Shown here: piece after piece, positions 19,291 through 28,227 of the stretch
How the letters are laid out: each line of letters starts with the position of its first letter
Numbering within the stretch: the first letter of the stretch is position 1
DNA from: Comamonas sp.
GTDB taxonomy: Bacteria; Pseudomonadota; Gammaproteobacteria; Burkholderiales; Burkholderiaceae_C
Length of the DNA stretch: 64,000 nucleotides
Assembly: GCF_009360615.1 (NCBI RefSeq)
Contig: NZ_SPEY01000041.1
Span: 20,937-84,936, forward strand
Reading direction: 5' to 3'
Notes under the pieces: model-generated
Told to the model about the DNA's origin: nothing
Database searches by the model: none
Seen by the model: only the letters and a program-made list of their open reading frames with translations
Program-made: the position numbers and the translations under genes

Positions 19291-19365
19291 TGCATTTAAC
19301 CCCGTAGATCGTATCAAACAAGAAGTGTTCAATCACACCATTCCTGATTGAAGTACCCACCCACC

Positions 19366-20289
19366 ATGAACGCGACTACCCCCCAGCAACTGATCCAGCC
19401 TGCCGCCTACGAGATCAGCCCCCATCCCGAGCATCCTCGTTTGCTGAAACTGGCACTGAACACAGAAGCCTTGAAAGCCTTCCTGGCCGATGTGCGCGAT
19501 ATCGACGTGCAGAACCTAGAGTACGTGCCCTTCATGCGCTTTCATCTGGCGCGCCGCCTGAAGGCCCATCTGGGTGAAGACTTCGGCACGACCCTGGTGA
19601 ACACCATCAAGGACCGCAAGCATGGCGGCTTTGTGCTGGGCCTGGAAGGCGTGAGCCAGGACAGCGACGATTACGTGAAGTTCGGCACCGCCATCGGCCA
19701 TATCCTGGGCCCGGCCAACCACGACTCCATGTCCAACAAGTACTACGCACGTTTTCTGGTCAAGCACACCGACGCCAGCGACTCCTATCTGCGTCAGGCC
19801 TATCGTCTGTTCACCATGCACACCGACGGCACCTTCGTGACCGAAGCCACCGACTGGCTGCTGATGATGAAGTTCGACGAGCAGAACGCCGTGGGCGGTG
19901 AGTCGCGCTTTCTGCACCTGGACGACTGGAGCGAACTGGACTGCTTCGTGCAGGACCCGCTGGGCGCCAGGCCACTGCTGTACAAGGCCCCCGGCTCGAA
20001 GAACGTGAACGAGCGCGTGGAACGCCCCGTGTTCTTCCACGGCGAGTTCGGCCTGTCCATCTCCTTCATCGACCAGTTCGTGCAGCCGGCCAACGCGGCA
20101 GAAGCCGAATATCTGCAGAACCTGTCCGAATCGATGGAAAATTCGCCCGGCACCCGCACCGTCAGCCTGCCCGCCGGCGACCTGGTGGTTCTGAACAACT
20201 ACTTCTATGTGCACGGCCGCGCACCGTTCGAACGTAACGAGCAACTGCACCGCGAGCTGATGCGCCAGCGCGGTACATTCGCTCAGTAA
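19366..20289 (+). CDS. glaH: Glutarate 2-hydroxylase (CsiD/GlaH family)
   Basis: Fe(II)/2-oxoglutarate-dependent dioxygenase that converts glutarate to L-2-hydroxyglutarate in lysine/5-aminovalerate breakdown. The 307 residues match E. coli GlaH in several blocks: YYARFLVKHTDASDSYLRQ, HTDGTFVTEATDWLLMMK, LHLDDW, DQFVQP and the C-terminal RELMRQRG. The iron ligands are readable as His152, Asp154 (HxD) and His283 (VHGR). ATG 19366 is preferred over an upstream TTG at 19348. The next gene downstream encodes an FMN 2-hydroxyacid dehydrogenase that could use the product. Confidence 0.92.
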   Translation: MNATTPQQLIQPAAYEISPHPEHPRLLKLALNTEALKAFLADVRDIDVQNLEYVPFMRFHLARRLKAHLGEDFGTTLVNTIKDRKHGGFVLGLEGVSQDSDDYVKFGTAIGHILGPANHDSMSNKYYARFLVKHTDASDSYLRQAYRLFTMHTDGTFVTEATDWLLMMKFDEQNAVGGESRFLHLDDWSELDCFVQDPLGARPLLYKAPGSKNVNERVERPVFFHGEFGLSISFIDQFVQPANAAEAEYLQNLSESMENSPGTRTVSLPAGDLVVLNNYFYVHGRAPFERNEQLHRELMRQRGTFAQ

Positions 20290-20314
20290 ACCTTGAACAC
20301 CTGATGTTTCTGTC

Positions 20315-20347
20315 ACGCCCCCGTGCACCGCAAGTGTGCGGGGGCGT
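20315..20347. other. Strong GC-rich hairpin between glaH and the FMN dehydrogenase gene
   Basis: A stem ACGCCCCC/GGGGGCGT extends further with G-U pairs around a short loop. No T-run follows on the plus strand, so it may attenuate or stabilise the transcript rather than end it. Confidence 0.45.
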
Positions 20348-20390
20348 AGCCAGTTACCCTCCCTGAATTTCGCTTCCGAGGCGCCCTACC

Positions 20391-21632
20391 ATGGCATCGT
20401 CACAAGCCCCTGCTGCAAACGCAGCCTCCGCCCCCAAAGCGCAAGCCGCCTACGGCCAACGCGCAGGGCTTCCCCGTCACCTGCAGAACATCCTGTCGCT
20501 GCATGACTTCGAGGCCGCCGCACGCAGACACCTGCCCCGTCCTCTGTTTGGCTATGTCTCCGGTGCCGCCGAAGACTGCGTCTCGCTGCAGGCCAACCGC
20601 GACAGCTTCAGGCAATACGGATTCAGCTCCCGGGTCATGGTGGATGTGTCGCAACGCCATCAGAAAGTGGAGCTGTTCGGCCAGACCTGGGACTCTCCCT
20701 TTGGCGTGGCCCCCGTGGGCATCAGCGCCATCTCGGCCTATCGCGGCGATCTGGTGCTGGCGCAGACGGCAGCTGCCAACCGCATTCCCGCCATCATGAG
20801 CGGCACCTCCCTGATCCCCATGGAAGAAGTGGCCAAGGCCGCGCCCTCGACCTGGTTCCAGGCCTATCTGCCCGGCGACACCACGCGCATCGACGGCCTG
20901 ATCGAGCGCATAGCAGCCGCCGGCTTCGGCACCCTGGTCATCACCGTGGACATCCCTGTCTGGGCCAACCGCGAAAACAATGTGCGCACCGGTTTCTCCA
21001 TGCCGCTGCGCCCCTCGCTGCGCCTGGCCTATGACGGCATCACCCGTCCGCGCTGGATGGTGGGCACCATGCTGCGCACCCTGATCAACCACGGCATGCC
21101 GCACTTCGAGAATTCGTTTGCCACGCGCGGCGCGCCTCTGCTGTCGGGCACCGCCATCCGCGATACCACGGGCCGCGACCACCTGAACTGGAAGCACATC
21201 GAGCGCATCCGCCAGCGCTGGCAGGGCAACCTCATCATCAAGGGCATCCTCAACGAAGATGATGCCGTGATGGCCGCCGATATCGGCGCGCAAGGCATCG
21301 TGGTCTCCAACCACGGCGGCCGTCAGCTCGACGGCGTGGTCGCCCCGCTGCAGATGCTGCCCTATGTGGTGGACCGCGTGGGCCACCGCACGGCCGTGAT
21401 GATGGACAGCGGCATTCGCCGCGGCAGCGATGTGCTCAAGGCCATGGCCCTGGGCGCGCGTATGGTGTTTCTGGGCCGCCCCTTCATGTACGCAGCCGCA
21501 GTTGGCGGTGCACAGGGCGTGGACCATGCCATCACCTTGCTGCGTGACGAGGTGGATCGCAATATGGCCATGCTGGGCGCGACATCCATGGCCGAGATCA
21601 CCCGCGACTGCCTGCGCGCGACGCGGGGCTGA
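20391..21632 (+). CDS. FMN-dependent alpha-hydroxyacid dehydrogenase (LldD family)
   Basis: A 413-residue (S)-2-hydroxyacid oxidase/dehydrogenase. The family fingerprint VSNHGGRQLDG (catalytic His) is followed by the phosphate-binding DSGIRRGSDVLKAMALGARMVFLGRP. The N-terminal FMN part includes SPFGVAPVGISAI. Substrates of the family include L-lactate, mandelate and glycolate. Its place 100 bases after glaH on the same strand suggests L-2-hydroxyglutarate as a candidate substrate, replacing the usual LhgO; this is inference. The first 25 residues are Ala/Pro-rich and not conserved. Confidence 0.87.
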   Translation: MASSQAPAANAASAPKAQAAYGQRAGLPRHLQNILSLHDFEAAARRHLPRPLFGYVSGAAEDCVSLQANRDSFRQYGFSSRVMVDVSQRHQKVELFGQTWDSPFGVAPVGISAISAYRGDLVLAQTAAANRIPAIMSGTSLIPMEEVAKAAPSTWFQAYLPGDTTRIDGLIERIAAAGFGTLVITVDIPVWANRENNVRTGFSMPLRPSLRLAYDGITRPRWMVGTMLRTLINHGMPHFENSFATRGAPLLSGTAIRDTTGRDHLNWKHIERIRQRWQGNLIIKGILNEDDAVMAADIGAQGIVVSNHGGRQLDGVVAPLQMLPYVVDRVGHRTAVMMDSGIRRGSDVLKAMALGARMVFLGRPFMYAAAVGGAQGVDHAITLLRDEVDRNMAMLGATSMAEITRDCLRATRG

Positions 21633-21684
21633 AACCGGTCAGCCTCTAAGATAGGACGCTTGAACCATAAAAAAGGAGAGCGTC

Positions 21685-22125
21685 ATGCCCATGTTTGTAG
21701 ACCACTCGCCCCCTGGCGAGTGCATTTTCTGCAAGCTCGTCAAAGGGGAGATTCCATCGGCCAAGGTCTATGAGGACGAGCTGACCATCGCCTTCATGGA
21801 CATCGGCCAGGCCACGCGAGGCCATGTGCTGGTGGCCAGCAAGCGCCATGCCGTCAATCTGCTGGAGCTGACGCCCGAGGAAGCCGGCGCAGTGATGCAG
21901 ACGGCCCAGCGCGTGGCGGCCGCGGTGAACAGGGCTTTCGATCCCGACGGCATCAATATCTTCCAGGCCAATGGTGCGCCGGCGGGGCAGACGGTGTTTC
22001 ACTTTCATCTGCATGTGCTGCCGCGCTTCGAGGGCGATGGCCTGTCCGTGGTCTGGCAGCGCGAGGAACCGGGCTTTGCCGTGCTGGGCGAGCTGGCCGA
22101 GAAAATCAAGGCCGAATTGGCGTAA
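21685..22125 (+). CDS. HIT family nucleotide hydrolase
   Basis: A 146-residue histidine-triad protein. The signature FHFHLHVLPRF (His-x-His-x-His) lies near residue 111, and the N-terminal CIFCKLVKGEIPS carries the CxxC typical of the Hint/HinT group. Such enzymes hydrolyse purine nucleoside phosphoramidates or AMP-lysine. A good Shine-Dalgarno (AAAGGAGAG) precedes ATG 21685. It may be co-transcribed with the FMN dehydrogenase 52 bases upstream, but a functional link is not evident. Confidence 0.92.
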   Translation: MPMFVDHSPPGECIFCKLVKGEIPSAKVYEDELTIAFMDIGQATRGHVLVASKRHAVNLLELTPEEAGAVMQTAQRVAAAVNRAFDPDGINIFQANGAPAGQTVFHFHLHVLPRFEGDGLSVVWQREEPGFAVLGELAEKIKAELA

Positions 22126-22140
22126 GTCGAATCACCATTA

Positions 22141-22190
22141 AAAAAAGAGAGCTGCCAGCGCTTGATGGCCAATCGCTGGCAGCTCTTTTT
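22141..22190. terminator. Bidirectional terminator between HIT and cytochrome genes
   Basis: A 12-bp stem GAGCTGCCAGCG/CGCTGGCAGCTC (22149-22185) is flanked by A6 on the left and T5 on the right, so it can end both convergent transcripts. The loop AGCGCTTGAT-type sequence resembles the small intergenic repeats of comamonads. Confidence 0.88.
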
Positions 22191-22206
22191 ACTTGAAATC
22201 CCTGCT

Positions 22207-23517
22207 TTAGTGGGATTCGGCGCTCCTGATGGCATCCGCCACCTGGGACGGCGTCACATCACCCTTCTGGCGGCCCCAGCGCAGGCGCATGTAATTGACC
22301 AGATCGGCCATGTCTTCATGGCTGAGCTGATCGGCAAAGCCGGGCATGGCCTGCATGCGCTCGCCATGGGCCAGATCACGCTCGGGCAGGCCTTCGCGGA
22401 TCACGCGCACCAGATTCAGCGGCGTGGGGAACATGGCCGTGGTGTTGGTATCGAGTCGCAGCGAGGAATGTGGCTGGCCCTGGCCATCGACGCCATGACA
22501 GCCTGCGCACAGACCGATATAGACGCGCTCGCCATTGGCAGGGACCTGGGTCTGAGGCGCTTCGGCAACCGGTGGCCTGGACTCAGGATTTTCACCCTGC
22601 ATCAGATAGGCGGCCATGGTCTTGAGGTCGCCCTCCTCCATATGCGCACTCGAATGCTGGAGCACGGGGAACATGCCCATGGTCATCACGCCCTGGGGCG
22701 AGAGGCCGGTGCGCAGAAACTGCACCAGGTCCTGCTCGCTCCAGCCGCGTGCGGCCAACGATTTGGGGCGCAGGTCGGGTGCGTAGGCGCCTTCGATCAC
22801 ATTGCCGGCCAGCGACTGCTTGAGGTCCATCGCAAAGCTGCTGGTGCGCGGCGTATGGCATTCGCCGCAGTGGCCCAGGGTGTTGACCAGATAGGCACCA
22901 CGGTCCAGCGAGTTGGCGGCTTCAGGTGCGCCGCCGGGGTGTTGCTCACCCGAGGGGCGCTCCAGCGCATTCCACAGTGCGAGGCCGGGGCGGATGCTGA
23001 ACGGGAAGTGCATCTCCGGCTTGCGGTTGGGCACTTCCACGGCAGGCTGGGCCTGCAGCCAGACCCAGAGCGCATCGACATCGGCGCGCGTGATGTCGTG
23101 ATAGCTGGCGTAAGGCATGGCGGGATAGAGGTTCTTGCGCCCCGGTGCCATGCCGCGCGCCACGGCGCGGTAGAGATCGTCGGCCGACCACTTGCCTATG
23201 CCGTGCTCCCTGGAAGGCGAGATATTCGTGCCGTACAAGGTGCCCATGGGCGTGACCATGGCCATGCCTCCGGCCAGCTCGGCGCCCGTGGTGGGCGAGC
23301 TGTGACAGGCCGCGCAGTCGGCAGCGCGAAACACCTGCAGACCCCGATCGAACAGCTTTTGCTTTTGTTCGGCGCTGATGTTGGCAAAGTCCACCGTGGC
23401 AGGCGGCACGCTGCCGCTTGCACTGCCCGCGATATACATGCCGCCCAGCACCACCATGGCTGCGGCGGCAATGCCTGCGGCGATCCTGGTGAATTTGCTG
23501 CGTTGAGCTTTATCCAT
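22207..23517 (-). CDS. Tri-haem cytochrome c, electron acceptor subunit of the molybdenum hydroxylase
   Basis: A 436-residue exported c-type cytochrome. An N-terminal hydrophobic signal/anchor lies at about residues 11-31. Three haem motifs follow: CAACH (68-72), CGECH (217-221) and CAGCH (337-341). This matches the three-domain cytochromes that accompany exported alcohol/aldehyde dehydrogenases and molybdenum hydroxylases, where they pass electrons to the respiratory chain. Its start overlaps the end of the 2Fe-2S gene by 8 bases, so the three genes (large subunit, 2Fe-2S, cytochrome) form one translationally coupled operon. Confidence 0.92.
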   Translation of the reverse strand: MDKAQRSKFTRIAAGIAAAAMVVLGGMYIAGSASGSVPPATVDFANISAEQKQKLFDRGLQVFRAADCAACHSSPTTGAELAGGMAMVTPMGTLYGTNISPSREHGIGKWSADDLYRAVARGMAPGRKNLYPAMPYASYHDITRADVDALWVWLQAQPAVEVPNRKPEMHFPFSIRPGLALWNALERPSGEQHPGGAPEAANSLDRGAYLVNTLGHCGECHTPRTSSFAMDLKQSLAGNVIEGAYAPDLRPKSLAARGWSEQDLVQFLRTGLSPQGVMTMGMFPVLQHSSAHMEEGDLKTMAAYLMQGENPESRPPVAEAPQTQVPANGERVYIGLCAGCHGVDGQGQPHSSLRLDTNTTAMFPTPLNLVRVIREGLPERDLAHGERMQAMPGFADQLSHEDMADLVNYMRLRWGRQKGDVTPSQVADAIRSAESH

Positions 23518-24079
23518 GACGGCTGACCTCCCGCGTACGCTGGCCCGTGGTCAGGCCCGGCGTGGCCAGAATCAGGTCGCGCACAGCGTGGTAGTAGCGC
23601 ACATAGCCGGTGCAGCGGCAGATATGCTTGTCCAGCGCAGCTTCCACGGCTTCTTCCACGGCATTGGCGTCCACGGGCCTGGCCTGCAGCTGCTCCAGCA
23701 GCACCGTGGCCGAGTTCACAAAACCCGGTGTGCAATAGCCGCACTGAAACGAGAAATGCTCGAGAAACGCCTTTTGCACGGCAGAAGCCGTGATCCGGCC
23801 GGTGTCATCGATGCTGGCCGCACCTTCGATGGTGCGCAGGCTTTTGCCATTGAGCCAGGCCACGCCGGTCACGCAGGCGGGCACGGTGTGCGGGCCCTTG
23901 CCAGGTTCGTCCACGATGATGGTGCAGGCGCGGCACACACCCTGGCCGCAGCCCAGGCGGGTGCCGTTCAGGCCTGCGTACTCCTGCAGGAACTCGATCA
24001 TCATCAGATCTGCGGGCAGCTCGTGCGGGCCGGTTTTTTGGCCGTTGATGGTGGCTGAAAACTGGATACGTTTCTGCAT
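23510..24079 (-). CDS. 2Fe-2S subunit of molybdenum hydroxylase
   Basis: A 189-residue small subunit of the xanthine oxidase family. The plant-type cluster motif CGQGVCRACTIIV...PAC lies in residues about 45-75 and the second cluster motif CGYCTPGF...CRCTGY in about 115-155. The start is fixed by the TGATG overlap with the large-subunit stop at 24079-24081. It should transfer electrons from the molybdenum centre to the cytochrome encoded downstream. It has no signal peptide of its own, which fits co-export with the TAT-signal-bearing large subunit. Confidence 0.93.
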   Translation of the reverse strand: MQKRIQFSATINGQKTGPHELPADLMMIEFLQEYAGLNGTRLGCGQGVCRACTIIVDEPGKGPHTVPACVTGVAWLNGKSLRTIEGAASIDDTGRITASAVQKAFLEHFSFQCGYCTPGFVNSATVLLEQLQARPVDANAVEEAVEAALDKHICRCTGYVRYYHAVRDLILATPGLTTGQRTREVSRHG

Positions 24080-26889
24080 CACAATGCCTTTTTGATTCGT
24101 TCCGCGCTCAGCGGCAGTTGATAGAAGCGCTTTCCGGTGGCATGGGCCACGGCATTGGCGCAGGCAGCGACGACGGGAATCATCACCACTTCGGCCATGC
24201 CCTTGGGCGGATCGGTGCGCGAGACCGGGGGCAGCACATGGCCCTCGGCCGTCCACACGGCCAGCTCGCTGGCGCGCGGCAGGTGGTAGCGGTTGAAGTT
24301 CCAGCTGCCGTTGCCGGGTCCGCTCGGCCCCAGGGGCAGCTCTTCGTACAGTGCGTGACCGATTCCCATGGCCACTCCGCCCTGCAACTGGCCCGAGACC
24401 AGCTCGGGCACCAGTTGCGAGCCGCATTCCAGCCAGGTCTTGTGCCCCAGCAAGCTCACCTTGCCGGTGCCCGTCGATACGGCCAGCTCTACCAGCGTGG
24501 CGCAAGGCGCGTAGTACACGGCACCCGCCGCCAGGCGGTGTACCGGCGGATAACTGACCTTGACGCGCGGCTGGAAAGCATAGCCAGCGCTGTCCATCGC
24601 AGCCTTTTTGGCAGCATCGGCGCCGTCGCCGAAGCGAACGGAAAGGGCATCGATCTCGGCGGCGAAGCGCTTGCCGCCCAGCTCGAACTCGGCACTGGCC
24701 CAGGAGCGGCGATTGAAGGTGTGGACGCAGACACCAGTGACCAGGCCCAGTTCATGGGCGCGCGCGGCCAGGCGCTCCAGGGTCAAGGGCTCCATGGCTC
24801 CCGCCACCAGCTTGCCGTCCTTCCACTCGGCCTCGTCGAGCGACACCGGCATGCCCTGCAGCGGCCCGCCAAACGGCTGACCCCAGATGGACAGGGCCGC
24901 AGGCCACAGACCATGGGCCAGCAACAGCTTGGCGGCCTGGCGTGTGGTATGGGTGAAATAGTAGGCCGAATTGGAGGCCGATTGCGGCGAAGTGAAGCTG
25001 GGCACCCAGTACGGGTCCTGCGACTGGCGATCTTCATCGGCCTGGGGCGTGGAGTTGGGTTGCTCCTGCGTGTGCACGGGCATCTCCGGCCACTTCTGCG
25101 CCGCAAACTCCACCTCGTCCACAGGGCGGCCGAGAAAGGGCTCTGCGGCCAGCATCTGCGCCGTGGTGGTGCCGGTGCCGATTTCTGCCGTGATGTGCTT
25201 CATCTTGAGCCTGCCCTCTGGCGATAGCTCGATCAATGCCAGCGCGGCTTCGCCGGCGGTACCGAAGCTTTTCTGCACCGAGGCGAAACCCACGCCGTAA
25301 CGCATTCCGGGATGGGCGGCCTCGTACTCGGCCTTGCGTTGGGCCCGCCTGACCCACACCGGGTCCTTGGCGGCGAGGGCCAGAATTTCACCGATGCGCA
25401 ACTGGCCCGCAGGCACGGCGCCCTGGGTATTGCGCATGCCTGTGCGCAGCAGGTTCTTCTGCCGCAGCGCAATCGCATCCATGCCGATCCGCTCGGCAAT
25501 TTCATCGACCAGCATTTCGGTCGGAGCCATGGACTGCAGCGTGCCGTAGCCGCGCACCGACCCCGCCGTGACCTCGCTGCTGGGGAAGACGGCCACCGAC
25601 AGATCGCTCTTGGGGAAGTAGTACACCGACTGCGAAGACGCGACACCGAGCGTGCCGACCGAGGGGCTGAAGTTCATGGTGCCGCCGCCATCGCCGCGCA
25701 TGTCCACCGAGAAGGCCTGGAACTGCCCCTCGGCATCCACGGCAATCGTAGTCTTGAGGTCGAAGGGGTGGCGCTTGAGCGCGAACTGGAAATGCTGCCA
25801 GCGGTCCAGCGCCAGCCGCACCGGGCGGCCTTGCGCATAAAGCGCCGCCAGACCCACGTAGAAAGGGAAGGAGTGATGCTCCTTCTGCCCGTAGCCCACG
25901 GTGAAGGCGCTCAGGTAGTCCATTTCCCTGAGCGCAAAGCGGCTGGCCTTGACCATGGCGACCACATGGCCCGCCGTGGCGTAGGGCGCCTGGGTGGCGC
26001 CCACCATGTGCATCACGCCCCTGCTCTCTTCATACCAAGCCAGACCGTTTTCGGGCTCCAGAGCGGCGGGCTCCATGGACTGGCTGTGGTAGTTGCGCGA
26101 GAAGACCTGGGTGCCCTCGGGCGGTTGCCTGAGCAGCTGCTGGATCTGGGCCGAATACTGCATGGCCTTGCCATGCTTGGGATCGTCCACGCCGGGCCAT
26201 TGCACCTCGGGGCCGGTCAGCGGCGGGCGCACGATGCCGTTGATCAGCGGCGCATGCAGATCGGGCTCGTCATGCCTCTCGGCTCCCATGCGCACATAGC
26301 GCGCGGCCACATAGGGCTTGCGTTTGGGTGGTGTGGCGGCTGCGCCCCACTGGAAGATTCCGTCATTGAAACGCAGCAGGCGCACGGCTTCGCCGTAGCG
26401 CTCGTAGTCATGCCAGATCCCCATGGCCACGGGCTGCCCCAACATGGGCGAGACCTGGCCCTTGGGCAAGAAGTAGCTGCCGTAAAAACCCGGCTCGGGC
26501 ATGTGCACGCCATCGGCCTCGGCGCGCTCGGCGTCCACCAGCACATCGGGGGCAAAGTCCTTGCCCAGCACGGACAGATCCAGACCTTCGTAGATGCGGT
26601 CGGCACGCGGAACCATGATCAAAAGCGCATAGGACTGCTTCTCGGGCCAGCCCTGCATGTCGCGCGCGCGCAGGTCGATGGCAAACAGCTTCTGTCCCGT
26701 GACCTTGGCCATGCCGTCGCGGCGGTGGCGCAGCCGGCCGCCGTCCATCCAGGCCGCGTCCTGACCGCTGGCCGGCGCGACCATCTGCGCCAGCGCCTGC
26801 TCCAGCGGGCGCACTCCGGCCACCACTCCCAGGGCGGCCGCGGCCTTCAAAAAGCTGCGCCGGCTCATATCCGATTTGGGCACATTCAT
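24079..26889 (-). CDS. Exported molybdenum hydroxylase large subunit (xanthine oxidase family, IorB-like)
   Basis: A 936-residue molybdopterin-binding subunit. The N-terminus MNVPKSDMSRRSFLKAAAALG is a twin-arginine signal (RR at 10-11), so the enzyme should be periplasmic. The overall arrangement fits the single-chain IorB/NicB type: an N-terminal domain, then two molybdenum-binding regions, with VRGYGTLQSMAPTEMLVDEIAE and, near the C-terminus, PPKGMAEVVMIPVVAACANAV. The Glu of GMAE is at the catalytic position. Start ATG 26889 has GGAGA before it. Substrate is unknown: hypoxanthine/xanthine fits the neighbourhood, but N-heteroaromatics such as nicotinate or isoquinoline, and aldehydes, are alternatives. 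Confidence 0.9.
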   Translation of the reverse strand: MNVPKSDMSRRSFLKAAAALGVVAGVRPLEQALAQMVAPASGQDAAWMDGGRLRHRRDGMAKVTGQKLFAIDLRARDMQGWPEKQSYALLIMVPRADRIYEGLDLSVLGKDFAPDVLVDAERAEADGVHMPEPGFYGSYFLPKGQVSPMLGQPVAMGIWHDYERYGEAVRLLRFNDGIFQWGAAATPPKRKPYVAARYVRMGAERHDEPDLHAPLINGIVRPPLTGPEVQWPGVDDPKHGKAMQYSAQIQQLLRQPPEGTQVFSRNYHSQSMEPAALEPENGLAWYEESRGVMHMVGATQAPYATAGHVVAMVKASRFALREMDYLSAFTVGYGQKEHHSFPFYVGLAALYAQGRPVRLALDRWQHFQFALKRHPFDLKTTIAVDAEGQFQAFSVDMRGDGGGTMNFSPSVGTLGVASSQSVYYFPKSDLSVAVFPSSEVTAGSVRGYGTLQSMAPTEMLVDEIAERIGMDAIALRQKNLLRTGMRNTQGAVPAGQLRIGEILALAAKDPVWVRRAQRKAEYEAAHPGMRYGVGFASVQKSFGTAGEAALALIELSPEGRLKMKHITAEIGTGTTTAQMLAAEPFLGRPVDEVEFAAQKWPEMPVHTQEQPNSTPQADEDRQSQDPYWVPSFTSPQSASNSAYYFTHTTRQAAKLLLAHGLWPAALSIWGQPFGGPLQGMPVSLDEAEWKDGKLVAGAMEPLTLERLAARAHELGLVTGVCVHTFNRRSWASAEFELGGKRFAAEIDALSVRFGDGADAAKKAAMDSAGYAFQPRVKVSYPPVHRLAAGAVYYAPCATLVELAVSTGTGKVSLLGHKTWLECGSQLVPELVSGQLQGGVAMGIGHALYEELPLGPSGPGNGSWNFNRYHLPRASELAVWTAEGHVLPPVSRTDPPKGMAEVVMIPVVAACANAVAHATGKRFYQLPLSAERIKKAL

Positions 26890-27036
26890 TCTCCAGTGAG
26901 CAAACCGAAGCGGCGGCAGGCCAGCCCTCCGGTCGCAATTGACTCGCAGCGCTGCCCGGACAACCGGGCAACGCCCGGATATCTGCACATCGGCCAGCAC
27001 TGCGGCCGGCCGGCATGGAGATATCGCTTTCAAAAA

Positions 27037-27050
27037 GAAAATCGATTTGG
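27037..27050. promoter_or_regulatory. Second LacI-type operator candidate
   Basis: GAAAATCGATTTGG matches 12 of 14 bases of the perfect palindrome at 27104-27117. It lies about 150 bases upstream of the molybdenum-enzyme start, in the divergent promoter with the LacI gene. Confidence 0.6.
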
Positions 27051-27103
27051 TATCTGGATTGCTTCAATCTTCTTTATGAATAATTGATGCAACGCCAAAA
27101 CAA

Positions 27104-27117
27104 CCAAATCGATTTGG
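27104..27117. promoter_or_regulatory. LacI-type operator (perfect palindrome)
   Basis: CCAAATCGATTTGG is a 14-bp perfect palindrome with the central CG typical of LacI-family operators. It lies between the divergent LacI gene (start 27196) and the molybdenum hydroxylase operon (start 26889), so the regulator probably controls both. Confidence 0.72.
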
Positions 27118-27195
27118 GCAAAGTAAAGTATACAAAAACTTCTGCAATGCCTGCCGCGCGCTCTGCAATGACCGCCCGCACTCTCGAGGAATTCC

Positions 27196-28227
27196 ATGGC
27201 CGACACGCCCAGCCAACGCATCACCATCTCCGACGTGGCCCGCCAGGCCGGTGTCTCGCGCACCACGGTCTCGCACGCGCTCAATGGCCGCGGACAGGTC
27301 GATCCAGCCACACGCCTGAAGGTGGAAGAAGCTGCACGCAACCTCGGCTACCGGCCCAATCGCCATGCGCAGCGCCTGCGCACAGGCGGTGCCAGCATGA
27401 TTGCGCTGATGTCGTCCATGCCGTTCACGGTCTCGGGCGGCCCTTCGCGACTGGGCTTTTTCATGGAAGTGGCAGCGGTCGCGGCCCAATCGGCGCTCGA
27501 GCGCGGCCTGGTCATGGCGCTGGTTCCGCCTCACCGGCCCGGCCAGACTTCGCTGAACCTGCTCGATATCGACGGCGCACTGGTCATAGAGCCGCAGGCA
27601 GGCGACCCCCAGCTCGCGCAGTTGCAGCAGCAGGGCCTACCGGTGGTGTCCATCGGGCGCCCGGGTGGGGACGATGTCAACGTGCCCTATGTCGACCTGC
27701 TGTCAGGTCCGGCCACGCAGATGCTGCTCACGCATATGCTGGCCGCCGGAGCGAAGCAGATTGCGCTGGTGGTCGGTGCCTCGGAGCGCACCTCCTACAG
27801 CCAGGCCGAGCAGGCCTATGCGGCCATGGCTGCAGGCCATGGCATGCAGCCTGTGGTGCTGCGCATGGACGAAGCCGAGGGCGAGGACGGCGGCCATGCC
27901 GCAGCCCGGCAGTTGCTGGGCGAACACCCCGAGCTCGATGCACTGCTGGTCATGGTCGATGCCTTTGCCGTGGGCGCTGCCCGCTACGCCCAGCAGGCAG
28001 GCCTGCGCATTCCCGAAGACCTGATGCTGGCCACGCGTTACGACGGCCTGCGTGCGCGCAGTTGCGAGCCACCGCTGACGGCACTGGACCTACATCTGGA
28101 AGACATCGCCCAGCAGGCGGTCGATCTGCTGTTCGAGCATCTGCGTGGCGACACCACCCGGCGCGTGGCCACCGGGCCTCTGCCGGCACTGGCACTGCGC
28201 CGCTCCACGCAAAGAAAGCCCGGTTGA
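27196..28227 (+). CDS. LacI-family transcriptional regulator of the molybdenum hydroxylase operon
   Basis: A 343-residue LacI-type repressor. The N-terminal headpiece ITISDVARQAGVSRTTVSHALNG (residues 9-31) with hinge helix LGYRPNRHAQRLRTG is followed by a sugar-binding-protein-like effector domain (about 65-335). It is divergent from the molybdenum enzyme operon with 306 bases between start codons, and two matching CG-centred palindromes lie in between. The ligand cannot be read from the sequence; it may be the enzyme's substrate or product. The stop codon lies inside a terminator stem. Confidence 0.92.
   Translation: MADTPSQRITISDVARQAGVSRTTVSHALNGRGQVDPATRLKVEEAARNLGYRPNRHAQRLRTGGASMIALMSSMPFTVSGGPSRLGFFMEVAAVAAQSALERGLVMALVPPHRPGQTSLNLLDIDGALVIEPQAGDPQLAQLQQQGLPVVSIGRPGGDDVNVPYVDLLSGPATQMLLTHMLAAGAKQIALVVGASERTSYSQAEQAYAAMAAGHGMQPVVLRMDEAEGEDGGHAAARQLLGEHPELDALLVMVDAFAVGAARYAQQAGLRIPEDLMLATRYDGLRARSCEPPLTALDLHLEDIAQQAVDLLFEHLRGDTTRRVATGPLPALALRRSTQRKPG

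Noticed and set aside
25312..27087. A 591-codon open frame on the plus strand
   Set aside because: It is antisense to the molybdenum hydroxylase large subunit, which carries recognisable motifs and a TAT signal.
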